Source of the DNA: Chryseobacterium indologenes
GTDB taxonomy: Bacteria; Bacteroidota; Bacteroidia; Flavobacteriales; Weeksellaceae
Length of the DNA: 38,596 nucleotides
NCBI RefSeq assembly: GCF_001295265.1
Contig: NZ_LJOD01000024.1
Span: 1-38,596 of the forward strand
Direction of reading: 5' to 3'
Positions within the stretch are counted from its first letter, which is position 1; every line of letters begins with the position of its first letter. Position numbers and translations under genes: made by a program. The notes under the pieces are model-generated. The model was given only the letters and a program-made list of their open reading frames with translations, did not search any database and was not told the DNA's origin. This document shows positions 8,531 through 15,344 of this stretch, piece by piece.

Positions 8531-9350
8531 GTAATTCTATTTCTTTGTCTGATATTTTTACCGTTTTCAGGCTGAAAGGATAACATATGGCAGATAAAAC
8601 TTCATCCAGATTTCCGGAGAAAGATCCTCTGATCTTTTTCGTTTCATATTCTTTCGGATAACGGATTTTTATATGATATACCTGTTCCAGTTCCGAGATA
8701 ATTGTTCCGAAGTTATCATCTTCAAAAGAAAAATCCCGTTTAGAATTGGCGGCATAATAGGTTTGTTTTGTATTTTCGGTTTTCTGATTCCAGCTTTCAT
8801 TGGGAAGTAAATAAGTGGTTTTTCCATGATGGCTGATCATTACCTTTCCTTCAAACAATTCCACTTTCTGGCTGCCGGTTGTCTGATCCAGGAAAAATTT
8901 CGTTCCTAAAACCTGAACTTCAAAGTCTTTTGCATTAATCCGGAAGGGTCTGGCTTTATCCTTGGCAATATCAAAAGTAGCCTTACCGGTAAAGGTGATT
9001 TTTCTGTCCTCTTTGCCAAAATCATTGGAAAGAATAAGAGTACTGTGAGGTTCCAGCACAATATGGCTTCCGTCCGGCAGATGAATTGCCCTGGTATAAT
9101 CAGAGCTGAAATAATACTGTGCTTTAGCCGGCTCCTTAGGTACGGGAGAGGGAGTATACCACAGCATGAAAATTCCGATGAGTACAGCTGCGGCAGTGCC
9201 GGCAGTCCAGTACAGTTTCCTGTAATTATTTTTACGGGATTTTAATTTACGTTCAATACCTGCCCTGATACGGACATCCGTAAGGTCGTCGATCTTCTGG
9301 TTTTCCCTGTAGGTTTCTTCCCAGTTATTTCTGAAATTCTGGTCTTCCAT
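8526..9350 (-). CDS. fecR: FecR-family anti-sigma factor
   Basis: Inner-membrane regulator (274 aa) that holds or activates the ECF sigma factor according to a signal from the SusC STN domain. There is an N-terminal cytoplasmic part (1-45), one membrane segment (about 46-65, WTAGTAAAVLIGIFMLWY), a periplasmic FecR domain (about 80-180; RAIHLPDGSHIVLEPHSTL, AKDFEVQVLGTKFFL) and a C-terminal domain (about 205-274; FEDDNFGTIISELEQVYHI) of the type that ends most Bacteroidota FecR proteins. Unusually, a phosphatase gene separates it from the sigma gene. A conserved 32-bp element lies just upstream, only 12 bp from the ATG. Confidence 0.95.
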   Translation of the reverse strand: MEDQNFRNNWEETYRENQKIDDLTDVRIRAGIERKLKSRKNNYRKLYWTAGTAAAVLIGIFMLWYTPSPVPKEPAKAQYYFSSDYTRAIHLPDGSHIVLEPHSTLILSNDFGKEDRKITFTGKATFDIAKDKARPFRINAKDFEVQVLGTKFFLDQTTGSQKVELFEGKVMISHHGKTTYLLPNESWNQKTENTKQTYYAANSKRDFSFEDDNFGTIISELEQVYHIKIRYPKEYETKKIRGSFSGNLDEVLSAICYPFSLKTVKISDKEIELQ

Positions 9351-9362
9351 AATAGTCTTATT

Positions 9363-9394
9363 TAGTATTACGCGTAAATCTTAAATCGTCAACC
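9363..9394 (-). promoter_or_regulatory. Conserved 32-bp element, copy 1 (upstream of fecR)
   Basis: Ungapped 27/32 match to the element at 10771-10802. Read on the minus strand it begins GGTTGACGATTT and ends with GCGTAATA. The two conserved blocks, separated by a less conserved middle, look like the -35 and -10 parts of an ECF-sigma promoter or a two-part operator. Its end is only 12 bp from the fecR ATG, which would leave a very short leader if it is a promoter. Confidence 0.55.
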
Positions 9395-9453
9395 TGTAAA
9401 ATCAATTTTTACAATACTATTTTTTTAAATATTGATATCAGTGTTGTGAAATT

Positions 9454-10719
9454 TTATAGAGACCGGGTTAGCGTTTCCAGATAGGTTCTCACATCCTGCC
9501 ACTGGTAATATGGGTATTGGTCAGTCTGAACCGGAATATGAACTTCTTTTTCATTATGCAGGAACTTAACCAGGATATCATTCTTTTTATTTCTGTAAAA
9601 TATCATTTGTAAATTCGCTGCCATCGGGGCTGCCTGGAAAGTATTCCAGACTTTATATACATTTTTAGGATCTGCCTCTTCTTTGTTCATTCCCTCAATA
9701 TTCAGAAAAGCGAGCAGCGGGATGATGTTTCCATCGTGGCCAAACCGTAAAGAAGCTCCCCTTTTGTTATTTTTAATATAATCATCAGCTTCAGCCAGGA
9801 TATTTTTAACCAGAGGAGCAGCATTGTTCTTTACCAGGCCTTTACTCAGAGGAGAAGGGCCGTCATTCACATAGGTCTGGTAATTAACACTTTGGTAAAT
9901 ATTGAAAATTTCGTCTTTAGTAAACAGGTCATAGAACGAAATATCAGTTTCCAGGTTCTGCATATCGCTGGCAATCCAGTAAAACGCTTCCATTACCTTT
10001 TCCGGGTTTATATTCTTATAGATATAGTCATCATTATTGAAAAGGTTTTTGATGAATCTTCCGGTCTGGAAATTATCCTGTCTGAATTTTCTTTTTTCCT
10101 CCTGCCAGAAATTATCTCCCGCACGGAAATCAATAGATTCTTTCGTATGATGGTTAAGATATTTCATATACTTATCCGAAGATTCCATGGTAAGATTAAT
10201 TTTTGGATTGTAGGCAGTAATTTCGTTGGAAAAATAAGCCATGCTGAGGATACATCTTGGTACTACTGTGGATTTGGCAGTCACTATGGCATTCCCTTCG
10301 AAAGCCTGAGGATTATTTCTGATCATTCTCTGTGAAATCTGCTTATGTTGTAATGCGCCGAGCTCGGTAAGATCTCCGTTGTGTCCTTCAGCCTGTATCC
10401 AGATCTTTTCAAGCCTTTGAAGAGCTGATTTTCCAGTTTCCGTTAATGCATTATTGGTCGCTGCTTTTTTCAGGATACCCATTACCCCGGAAAAATCTTT
10501 TTCGTTGATGAGCCAGCGGGAACCATGTCTGCCGTAATGACTGATGTAAAACGGCTGGTATCCGGAAGGAACAGGGGTGAGTTTTTGGATAGGAGCTGGA
10601 TAAGCAAGATATACGCCGCCTGTGTTTCTCAGATCGGAAGTGATCTCTTCCTTGGTCGTCTGTGCGTTATAAAAAACAGTAGCGGAAAGTAAAAAAAGAA
10701 ATGATAACGTTTTTCTCAT
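9454..10719 (-). CDS. Secreted histidine-type acid phosphatase (clade 2, phytase/MINPP-like)
   Basis: Hydrolyses phosphate monoesters, plausibly inositol phosphates or sugar phosphates, in the periplasm or at the surface. It is 421 residues with a signal peptide ending at about residue 20 (VFYNAQ). The catalytic signature YGRHGSRW places the nucleophile at His65 with Arg64 and Arg68, and the proton-donor motif is GHDGN with His327-Asp328. Clade 2 enzymes of this superfamily have an N-terminal RHGxR and a C-terminal HD or HAE; this one has HD. It lies inside the sigma/fecR/susCD operon, so it probably processes the ligand that the SusC/D pair imports. The exact substrate cannot be read from sequence. 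Confidence 0.9.
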   Translation of the reverse strand: MRKTLSFLFLLSATVFYNAQTTKEEITSDLRNTGGVYLAYPAPIQKLTPVPSGYQPFYISHYGRHGSRWLINEKDFSGVMGILKKAATNNALTETGKSALQRLEKIWIQAEGHNGDLTELGALQHKQISQRMIRNNPQAFEGNAIVTAKSTVVPRCILSMAYFSNEITAYNPKINLTMESSDKYMKYLNHHTKESIDFRAGDNFWQEEKRKFRQDNFQTGRFIKNLFNNDDYIYKNINPEKVMEAFYWIASDMQNLETDISFYDLFTKDEIFNIYQSVNYQTYVNDGPSPLSKGLVKNNAAPLVKNILAEADDYIKNNKRGASLRFGHDGNIIPLLAFLNIEGMNKEEADPKNVYKVWNTFQAAPMAANLQMIFYRNKKNDILVKFLHNEKEVHIPVQTDQYPYYQWQDVRTYLETLTRSL

Positions 10720-10770
10720 GACAATTATTTTTCGGATTCTTCAAGCGGCAAAAAAAAATTAGCTGCTGTA

Positions 10771-10802
10771 TACTATTACGCAGAAAACTAAAATCGTCAA
10801 CC
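10771..10802 (-). promoter_or_regulatory. Conserved 32-bp element, copy 2 (upstream of the phosphatase)
   Basis: Starts directly after the sigma-factor stop codon and ends about 51 bp before the phosphatase ATG. On the minus strand it begins GGTTGACGATTT and ends TGCGTAATA. It differs from copy 1 at five positions, four of them in the middle. Its position fits a promoter for the phosphatase and downstream genes recognised by the sigma factor just upstream. Confidence 0.6.
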
Positions 10803-11318
10803 CTAAAAGAATTTTTTGACGAAAATTAATAAAGAGAAGAAGAAATGAAGTTGGGTTTTGATCAGGTTCAGAACTTTATTTACGTGCTTGGCAACCGCGT
10901 TTTTAGAAATGCTGTGCTCTTCGGCAATCTGGGAATAGCTTTGTCCTTCAATTTTGTGTTTCAGGAAGAAAGCTTTGCTTTTATCAGGGACCTGATCCAG
11001 TAAACTTTCAATCTGCTGCAGGTGTTTTCCGGATTCTTCCTCGTCATATTCTTCTTTTTCGGTGTCGGGAACAGTGTTTTCGTTGAGGTCTGTAAAAGAG
11101 AGTTTATTCTTTCTGTAAAAATTGGCAATTTCCTGCTTGGCGGTTTTGTAAACGATGGCGTCTGTGTTTTGGGCTAAAGAATCCCTGTGTTTCCATAAAT
11201 GAACAAAAATATCCTGTACAATATCCTCAATGTCATCCTGTCCGTGAACATATTTTTTCACGAAAAAAAAGACCTGATGCTTATAGCCGGTATATAATTT
11301 TTCAAATAAAGAATCCAA
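10803..11318 (-). CDS. ECF RNA polymerase sigma factor (FecI-like)
   Basis: 171-residue sigma-70 family protein of the extracytoplasmic-function type. Region 2 is at about 10-75 (QDDIEDIVQDIFVHLWKHRD, core binding and -10 recognition). An acidic linker (EKEEYDEEES) follows, then region 4 at about 105-157 (LLDQVPDKSKAFFLKHKIEG, then SYSQIAEEHSISKNAVAKHV, a helix-turn-helix). The C-terminal tail is unusually hydrophobic (LHFFFSLLIFVKKFF). It is the first gene of the leftward operon with the phosphatase, fecR, susC and susD, and should direct transcription of those genes when the SusC receptor is occupied. Its own -7 box looks like the housekeeping type. Confidence 0.95.
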   Translation of the reverse strand: MDSLFEKLYTGYKHQVFFFVKKYVHGQDDIEDIVQDIFVHLWKHRDSLAQNTDAIVYKTAKQEIANFYRKNKLSFTDLNENTVPDTEKEEYDEEESGKHLQQIESLLDQVPDKSKAFFLKHKIEGQSYSQIAEEHSISKNAVAKHVNKVLNLIKTQLHFFFSLLIFVKKFF

Positions 11319-11354
11319 GTTAAAAAACGGTACTTATTTAACAGGTAACGTTTT

Positions 11355-11362
11355 CAAATATA
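11355..11362 (-). promoter_or_regulatory. Housekeeping-type -7 box of the ECF sigma gene
   Basis: Reads TATATTTG on the minus strand, a full match to TAnnTTTG, 36 bp upstream of the sigma ATG. A TTTG lies only 11 bp further upstream rather than 19, so the -33 element is weak. This suggests the sigma gene is made constitutively at low level by the primary sigma factor. Confidence 0.5.
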
Positions 11363-11546
11363 ACAAAAATGGTCAAATTTGATTAAAATCACTTAAAGTA
11401 TTTAATGATTGTGCATTATGGAATGAATATTTTATTTTTTTTGAATTTATTTGTGCTGATAATGCTTCCGGGGGCTAAAAAAGGAGCTTCTGCCTGGATT
11501 GTTTTTAAAGAAGAGGGAATGTATTTAAAACGTACTCTGGAGCCTC

Positions 11547-11584
11547 TAAAAAAAAACTCCCCCGGCAAAAAATACCAGAGGAGT
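11547..11584 (-). terminator. Terminator of the small-module operon
   Basis: On the minus strand ACTCCTCTGGT pairs with GCCGGGGGAGT (11 bp including three G-U pairs) around a T-rich 7-base loop, followed by nine or more T. It sits 17 bp after the stop codon of the 131-residue gene. Confidence 0.85.
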
Positions 11585-11600
11585 CTATTGACAAATTAAA

Positions 11601-11996
11601 TTATTTCTTGAAGAAAAGTTTATCCTGCTTCTGCTGTTCATTGTAAATAATCTGAAAGCTTACCGGCATATACTGGTAAAGGAGTTTCCAGTGGGCTATT
11701 TTAGCATGCTTCTTAAAGCTTTCAAATGATCTTACAAATAGGTTTTCAATCACGGTTCTTACATAGGAATTACCATTCCTGTAGATCCAGTCCATCAGTT
11801 TGATGTGATGGGCGATAATATTGATTTTCGATTCCTGAAGCAGGTTTTTCAGGTAGTTGATTGTTGCCTGAATCACTCCTGCAAAATTGTCCTGAACAGA
11901 TAACTGCGTGATCTCGTTTCGGAGTGGAGGATAGAAAAATTTTAAGTATTCAACAGCTATTTTTTGATTAATAGTTTGCATTGGTACTTTCATCAT
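11601..11996 (-). CDS. Helical cytosolic protein, module 2 (paralogue of the 118-aa protein)
   Basis: 131 residues, no known domain recognised, no signal peptide or membrane span, predicted mostly helical. It aligns end to end with the protein encoded at 12260-12616: YVRTVIENLFVRSFESF here corresponds to SLKSAVENIFIYSLDNF there, both preceded by an RIYTDG/WIYRNG-like motif and followed by a Trp- or Val-containing helix and a PVSFQIIY/PDLQKCY segment. It is the last gene of a leftward group and ends at a strong terminator. The start could also be Met2 or Met6. Pairing with the 43-residue membrane protein encoded 50 bp upstream is repeated in the other copy, suggesting that the two act together. 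Function unknown. Confidence 0.8.
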   Translation of the reverse strand: MMKVPMQTINQKIAVEYLKFFYPPLRNEITQLSVQDNFAGVIQATINYLKNLLQESKINIIAHHIKLMDWIYRNGNSYVRTVIENLFVRSFESFKKHAKIAHWKLLYQYMPVSFQIIYNEQQKQDKLFFKK

Positions 11997-12046
11997 AATT
12001 AAGATTTTTCAAACACTTTTTATTGCAGCGAAATGTATACCAAAAT

Positions 12047-12178
12047 TTACAGGCAGGCTGCAAAAATAAAGACCCCGACAATCACAGCGATGTGAGTGAG
12101 TAATATCTCGGAATTGTGCCTGTTAGTCGTGGTTTTCCAGGTTTTCCAATCTGAAATTTTTCTGATTTTGTTTTTCAT
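12047..12178 (-). CDS. Small single-span membrane protein, module 2 (43 aa)
   Basis: An open frame of 43 codons from ATG at 12176-12178 to TAA at 12047-12049. The product starts with a basic segment (MKNKIRKISDWKTWKTTTNR) and ends with one hydrophobic helix (ILLTHIAVIVGVFIFAACL). The layout, positive cytosolic N-terminus then a C-terminal span, is the same as in the small protein at 12621-12782, and both sit directly upstream of a paralogous helical protein. That conserved arrangement is the main reason to call it a gene despite its size. Expression is not proven. A pair of direct repeats lies 49-81 bp upstream. Confidence 0.6.
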   Translation of the reverse strand: MKNKIRKISDWKTWKTTTNRHNSEILLTHIAVIVGVFIFAACL

Positions 12179-12226
12179 AATCTATTGATTGTGAGTTATT
12201 TTAATTTTTGTTTAATTTAAACACTT

Positions 12227-12259
12227 TGTAATGAAACGGATAAAAACTGTAATGAAACG
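12227..12259 (-). repeat. 12-bp direct repeat with 21-bp period upstream of module 2
   Basis: TGTAATGAAACG occurs at 12227-12238 and again at 12248-12259. The 21-bp period is two helical turns, so both copies face the same side of DNA, as in binding sites of dimeric activators such as LytTR regulators. It begins directly after the stop codon of the 118-residue gene and precedes the 43-residue gene. No regulator is encoded nearby. Confidence 0.55.
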
Positions 12260-12616
12260 CTAAACTCCGTGACTGTAAATTTGTCTGATATAGCACTTCT
12301 GCAGGTCTGGTGAAATGTGACTAAAGATCACTTTTCTGTATTCTCCTGTACATAAGGCTGTAAAATTGTCCAGAGAATAGATGAAAATATTTTCCACAGC
12401 ACTTTTTAAAGAAGAATCCCCGTCCGTATAAATTCTGCTCATCCTCCGGAGGCATTCCGGAAGAAGATTTCTGTCATCCTGTCTGATCATGGTTTTGATG
12501 CATTCCGTAAAAGTGCGGATCACACTGTGGGAATTCTGAGGCATAAAACCTGCAATTTTATTTTCAAAATCAGGAAGAATCTCTGTGATCTCCTGAGCGG
12601 CATCTGAATAGTTCAT
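12260..12616 (-). CDS. Helical cytosolic protein, module 1 (paralogue of the 131-aa protein)
   Basis: 118 residues, predicted all-helical and soluble, with no family recognised. Paralogous to the protein at 11601-11996 over most of its length (shared core SLKSAVENIFIYSLDNF versus YVRTVIENLFVRSFESF, and matching helix spacing before it). It starts 4 bp after the stop codon of the small membrane protein at 12621-12782, so the two are translationally coupled. It has two Cys near the C-terminus (TALCTGEY, LQKCYIRQ) absent from the paralogue. Function unknown. Confidence 0.8.
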   Translation of the reverse strand: MNYSDAAQEITEILPDFENKIAGFMPQNSHSVIRTFTECIKTMIRQDDRNLLPECLRRMSRIYTDGDSSLKSAVENIFIYSLDNFTALCTGEYRKVIFSHISPDLQKCYIRQIYSHGV

Positions 12617-12620
12617 ACTA

Positions 12621-12782
12621 CTAATGATTTTGTTCTATTAATTTAAGGACAGCACCCAGAATAAAAACGGCAAAGAAAGCCAGGAAAAGGAGATGATAAG
12701 GTTTCAGCCATCCCGGAGTTCTGGGACCTCTGCTTTTTAATCTTCGGAGTCTGTCGATTCGGTTTAAAGTCTTTAAATCCAT
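12621..12782 (-). CDS. Small single-span membrane protein, module 1 (53 aa)
   Basis: The frame is open back to 12842 (73 aa), but I place the start at the Met at 12782. That gives MDLKTLNRIDRLRRLKSRGP, a strongly basic N-terminus, then one hydrophobic helix (PYHLLFLAFFAVFILGAVLK) and a short LIEQNH tail. The extra 20 residues of the longer form (MYNTRSKGTALVSWFLKHKP) add nothing recognisable. The basic-tail-plus-span design matches the 43-residue protein of the second module, and the next gene is its helical partner 4 bp downstream. The product is likely anchored in the inner membrane with its N-terminus in the cytoplasm. Function unknown. Confidence 0.65.
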   Translation of the reverse strand: MDLKTLNRIDRLRRLKSRGPRTPGWLKPYHLLFLAFFAVFILGAVLKLIEQNH

Positions 12783-12981
12783 AGGTTTATGCTTTAAAAA
12801 CCATGATACCAATGCTGTACCCTTAGAACGAGTATTGTACAAATTTTTGATAATTAGAATAATACGATATTTTTGATGAGGTGTTTTACCAGACGGATAC
12901 TATCAAAATGATAAGGCTTTTATCGAAATGAAAACGAATGAAAGTATTACACCGTAAATTTTCCTGTCCGTTCATTAGTCT

Positions 12982-13012
12982 TTTGCATTTCGCTTCAAAC
13001 CGTCTATCTTTG
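12982..13012 (+). promoter_or_regulatory. Consensus Bacteroidota promoter of the nucleoid-associated protein gene
   Basis: TTTG at 12982-12985, exactly 19 bp, then TATCTTTG at 13005-13012, 20 bp before the ATG at 13033. This is a complete match to the -33/-7 consensus TTTG-N19-TAnnTTTG of Bacteroidota, and the cleanest promoter in the window. Confidence 0.85.
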
Positions 13013-13032
13013 CAGTCCAAAATATTCAGGAC

Positions 13033-14046
13033 ATGTTTTCAAAAATAATAGTACACAGAGTAGGAAATAAAATCAACGGAGATTCGTTAACGCTTTCCCA
13101 GGAAGAGCTGCAGCTGGACGAAGGAATGGCAGAACTGCTGGAAAATTACTTTTTAGGGTCTTTTAAATCAGAAGAAACATTTCACTTTTACAGCGATACC
13201 TATTTAGTAAATAACCCGGTTTACAGTGCGGTATCCGAAATCTTTGAAGATAAAGCCAAATTCCTTTGGGAATCAGAAAATATTGCCAAACACCTTTTCG
13301 AGGCGGCAGAAAATCCAAGAGTACAGAGCGGAGAGCTGTTCATTGTTTACTTTGAAGAGGAAAGCGACCGTCCGGATAAAGTGGACAAGATTGGAATCTT
13401 TAAAACAGAAAAAAGAGAATCTTTCCTGAAAATTAATCCTTTGGAAGAAACTTTCGAGATTGAAAAAGACCAGGGAATCGGTCTGTCTAAAATTGATAAA
13501 GCAGCCCTGATCTACAATAACCATAAAGATACCGGATATGTACTTTCTGTGGTAGACAACAACAAAAATGGGGATATGTATTACTGGTTTGAAGACTTTC
13601 TGAAAGTAAAGCAGCGTGACGACGAATATTTCCACACCCAGGAAGCCCTGATGGTCTACAAAGACTATATCACGAAGCAGCTTCCACAGGAATTTGAAGT
13701 TTCTAAAGCAGACCAGGCAGATTTCCTGAACAAATCCATCAACTTTTTTAAAGAAAAAGAGGAATTCAAACTAGATGATTTCGCTAATGAAGTATTGGGT
13801 GATGAGCATGTGATTGAAAGCTTTGTTAACTTCAAAACAGATTACGAACAGGATATGCAGATTAACATTGCAGAAGAATTCCCGATCAGCGAAGCTGCCG
13901 TAAAGAAAACACAACGTCATTTCAAAAGTATTATCAAACTGGATAAAAATTTCCATATCTATATTCACGGGGACCGTCAGAAGATTGAAACCGGAGAAGA
14001 CGATAAAGGTAAATACTACAGGCTTTATTTCGATAAAGAAGTATAA
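13033..14046 (+). CDS. 37-kDa nucleoid-associated protein (NdpA/YejK family)
   Basis: 337 residues, cytoplasmic and acidic. It fits the nucleoid-associated protein family (NA37) by length and layout: an N-terminal half starting SKIIVHRVGNKINGDSLTLS, a central FIVYFEEES segment and KIGIFKTEKRESFLKI, and a C-terminal half with conserved YKDYI and IKLDKNFHIYIHG strands near the end. Family members associate with the chromosome; their precise role is poorly known, and in some genomes relatives sit with defence or mobile genes. Here it is a single gene behind a strong housekeeping promoter, which points to ordinary constitutive expression. Confidence 0.85.
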   Translation: MFSKIIVHRVGNKINGDSLTLSQEELQLDEGMAELLENYFLGSFKSEETFHFYSDTYLVNNPVYSAVSEIFEDKAKFLWESENIAKHLFEAAENPRVQSGELFIVYFEEESDRPDKVDKIGIFKTEKRESFLKINPLEETFEIEKDQGIGLSKIDKAALIYNNHKDTGYVLSVVDNNKNGDMYYWFEDFLKVKQRDDEYFHTQEALMVYKDYITKQLPQEFEVSKADQADFLNKSINFFKEKEEFKLDDFANEVLGDEHVIESFVNFKTDYEQDMQINIAEEFPISEAAVKKTQRHFKSIIKLDKNFHIYIHGDRQKIETGEDDKGKYYRLYFDKEV

Positions 14047-14121
14047 AAACAGGGGGACTCTGCTCAATCTGTGTGATAAAATACAGGTAATCATCTTCTG
14101 ATGCATAGAACTTATTCAATA

Positions 14122-14176
14122 TAGGCGGACTTTTAGTCCGCCTAAATAATAAAAACCATCCATTGGCTTTAGCCAA
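14122..14176. repeat. Pair of short palindromes (REP-like element)
   Basis: TAGGCGGACT (14122-14131) pairs perfectly with AGTCCGCCTA (14135-14144) around a 3-base loop. About 20 bp further, TTGGCT/AGCCAA (14163-14176) forms a second short palindrome. Two neighbouring, unrelated, GC-rich palindromes in an AT-rich gap resemble dispersed REP/BIME-type repeats. The first may also end transcription of the upstream gene. Confidence 0.5.
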
Positions 14177-14261
14177 AACCTATACAACCAATCTGTAAAA
14201 ACTGTTATAAATAAGAATTAAAAAATATCATAACTTTATCACACATCACAAAATAACAGTT

Positions 14262-15218
14262 ATGAAATTCATGATCATTTTCTGGGCAGTCTATATCCTT
14301 TTTTTCTGTATACCCTTTCCGATATTCATCTATACGGTCACATCAGAACACTCTGTAGAACCCAGAAATACGGAAATTGTGAGCTACGTATACCTCGGTT
14401 TTTCTCTAATGATATGGCTTTACGTTATTATTTTCTTCATCAATAATCTTTTGGTGAAAACCTTTAAAGAGAAAAATACCATTACCCGTATCCTGCAGAA
14501 CGGTATTCCACGAGAGGCTGAAATTGTGGATTATAAACTTCTGAAATATAATGCGAAATCCAACACCAATCTGATACAGATCGTCCTTTCTTTCAGGAAT
14601 CTGGGTGATGCTCCGATCAGGCACCAAATGATGTTTTATGATACAAAGCCGGAGGAAAAAAGATTTGCTTCGGGAAGTAAGGTTAAAGTACTCCTTAATA
14701 AAGATCTTTCATCCGCACCTTATTTTATTCTTGAAGGCCAGAAAACCCGGTTTAATAATTCCGGGATGGCTTTGAGAATCGTATTTATAGTCCTGTTGAT
14801 CCTATATGTTATCGGACTTTACGGATATTTTTACCTTAGAGAATCAATTGATTTCGGGTGGAGGTTTCTTACATTTATGCACCCGATAATTTTCAGCGGT
14901 ATTATGTTCATACTGTTTGTTCTGGTTTATCAGCTGATTTTCGGAAAGCTTCTCAGAAATAAAAACGAAAAAATCCTCTTTGCAGGAAGAAGTGCAGAAG
15001 CACAGATCATCAGTGTAAGCCAGACCGGGCTTACCGTAAATGACCAGCCACAGATCATGTTTCAGGTCAGCTTTAAAGATTTCAGGGGAAATGATCATAT
15101 CGCGGTCTATAAAAAGATTGTAAACCTGCTGGATCTTTCTTCAATACCTAAACAAGGAAAGATTGGAATTATGTACGATGAAAATGATCCTAAGAAAATA
15201 ATGATCCCGGAGCTATAA
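14262..15218 (+). CDS. Membrane protein with two repeated TM-plus-soluble units (DUF3592-like)
   Basis: 318 residues. Two membrane spans (about 3-25 and 41-64) lead into a soluble beta-rich domain (about 80-160), then two more spans (about 172-192 and 203-230) lead into a second soluble domain (about 240-318). The soluble units look related: ILQNGIPREAEIVDY with IQIVLSFRNL in the first, ILFAGRSAEAQIISV with IMFQVSFKDF in the second, each followed by a hydrophobic VKVLLNKD or IGIMYDEND strand and a short C-terminal strand. This fits an internal duplication and resembles DUF3592-type proteins. It appears monocistronic. No function can be assigned. Confidence 0.8.
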   Translation: MKFMIIFWAVYILFFCIPFPIFIYTVTSEHSVEPRNTEIVSYVYLGFSLMIWLYVIIFFINNLLVKTFKEKNTITRILQNGIPREAEIVDYKLLKYNAKSNTNLIQIVLSFRNLGDAPIRHQMMFYDTKPEEKRFASGSKVKVLLNKDLSSAPYFILEGQKTRFNNSGMALRIVFIVLLILYVIGLYGYFYLRESIDFGWRFLTFMHPIIFSGIMFILFVLVYQLIFGKLLRNKNEKILFAGRSAEAQIISVSQTGLTVNDQPQIMFQVSFKDFRGNDHIAVYKKIVNLLDLSSIPKQGKIGIMYDENDPKKIMIPEL

Positions 15219-15344
15219 GCAGCCAAGGATTTTCAATTCAGGTTGACAGAAATCTTTACAGTTAATTATAAAAAACGCCGGTTTTCTCATTGGATCTAAA
15301 TTTACAAGCCTGTCTTTTTTGTAATTTCGCAATAATATCATCTT

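Noticed and set aside
11405..11599. Rightward 64-codon frame with a hydrophobic start
   Set aside because: It runs through the strong leftward terminator at 11547-11584 and stops immediately before the convergent gene; the C-terminal part is low-complexity Lys/Pro/Ser read through the hairpin. No homologue was recognised.
12783..12842. Upstream 20 codons of the small membrane protein of module 1
   Set aside because: The shorter start keeps the basic-tail-plus-span layout shared with the 43-aa protein. The longer form is possible but unsupported.
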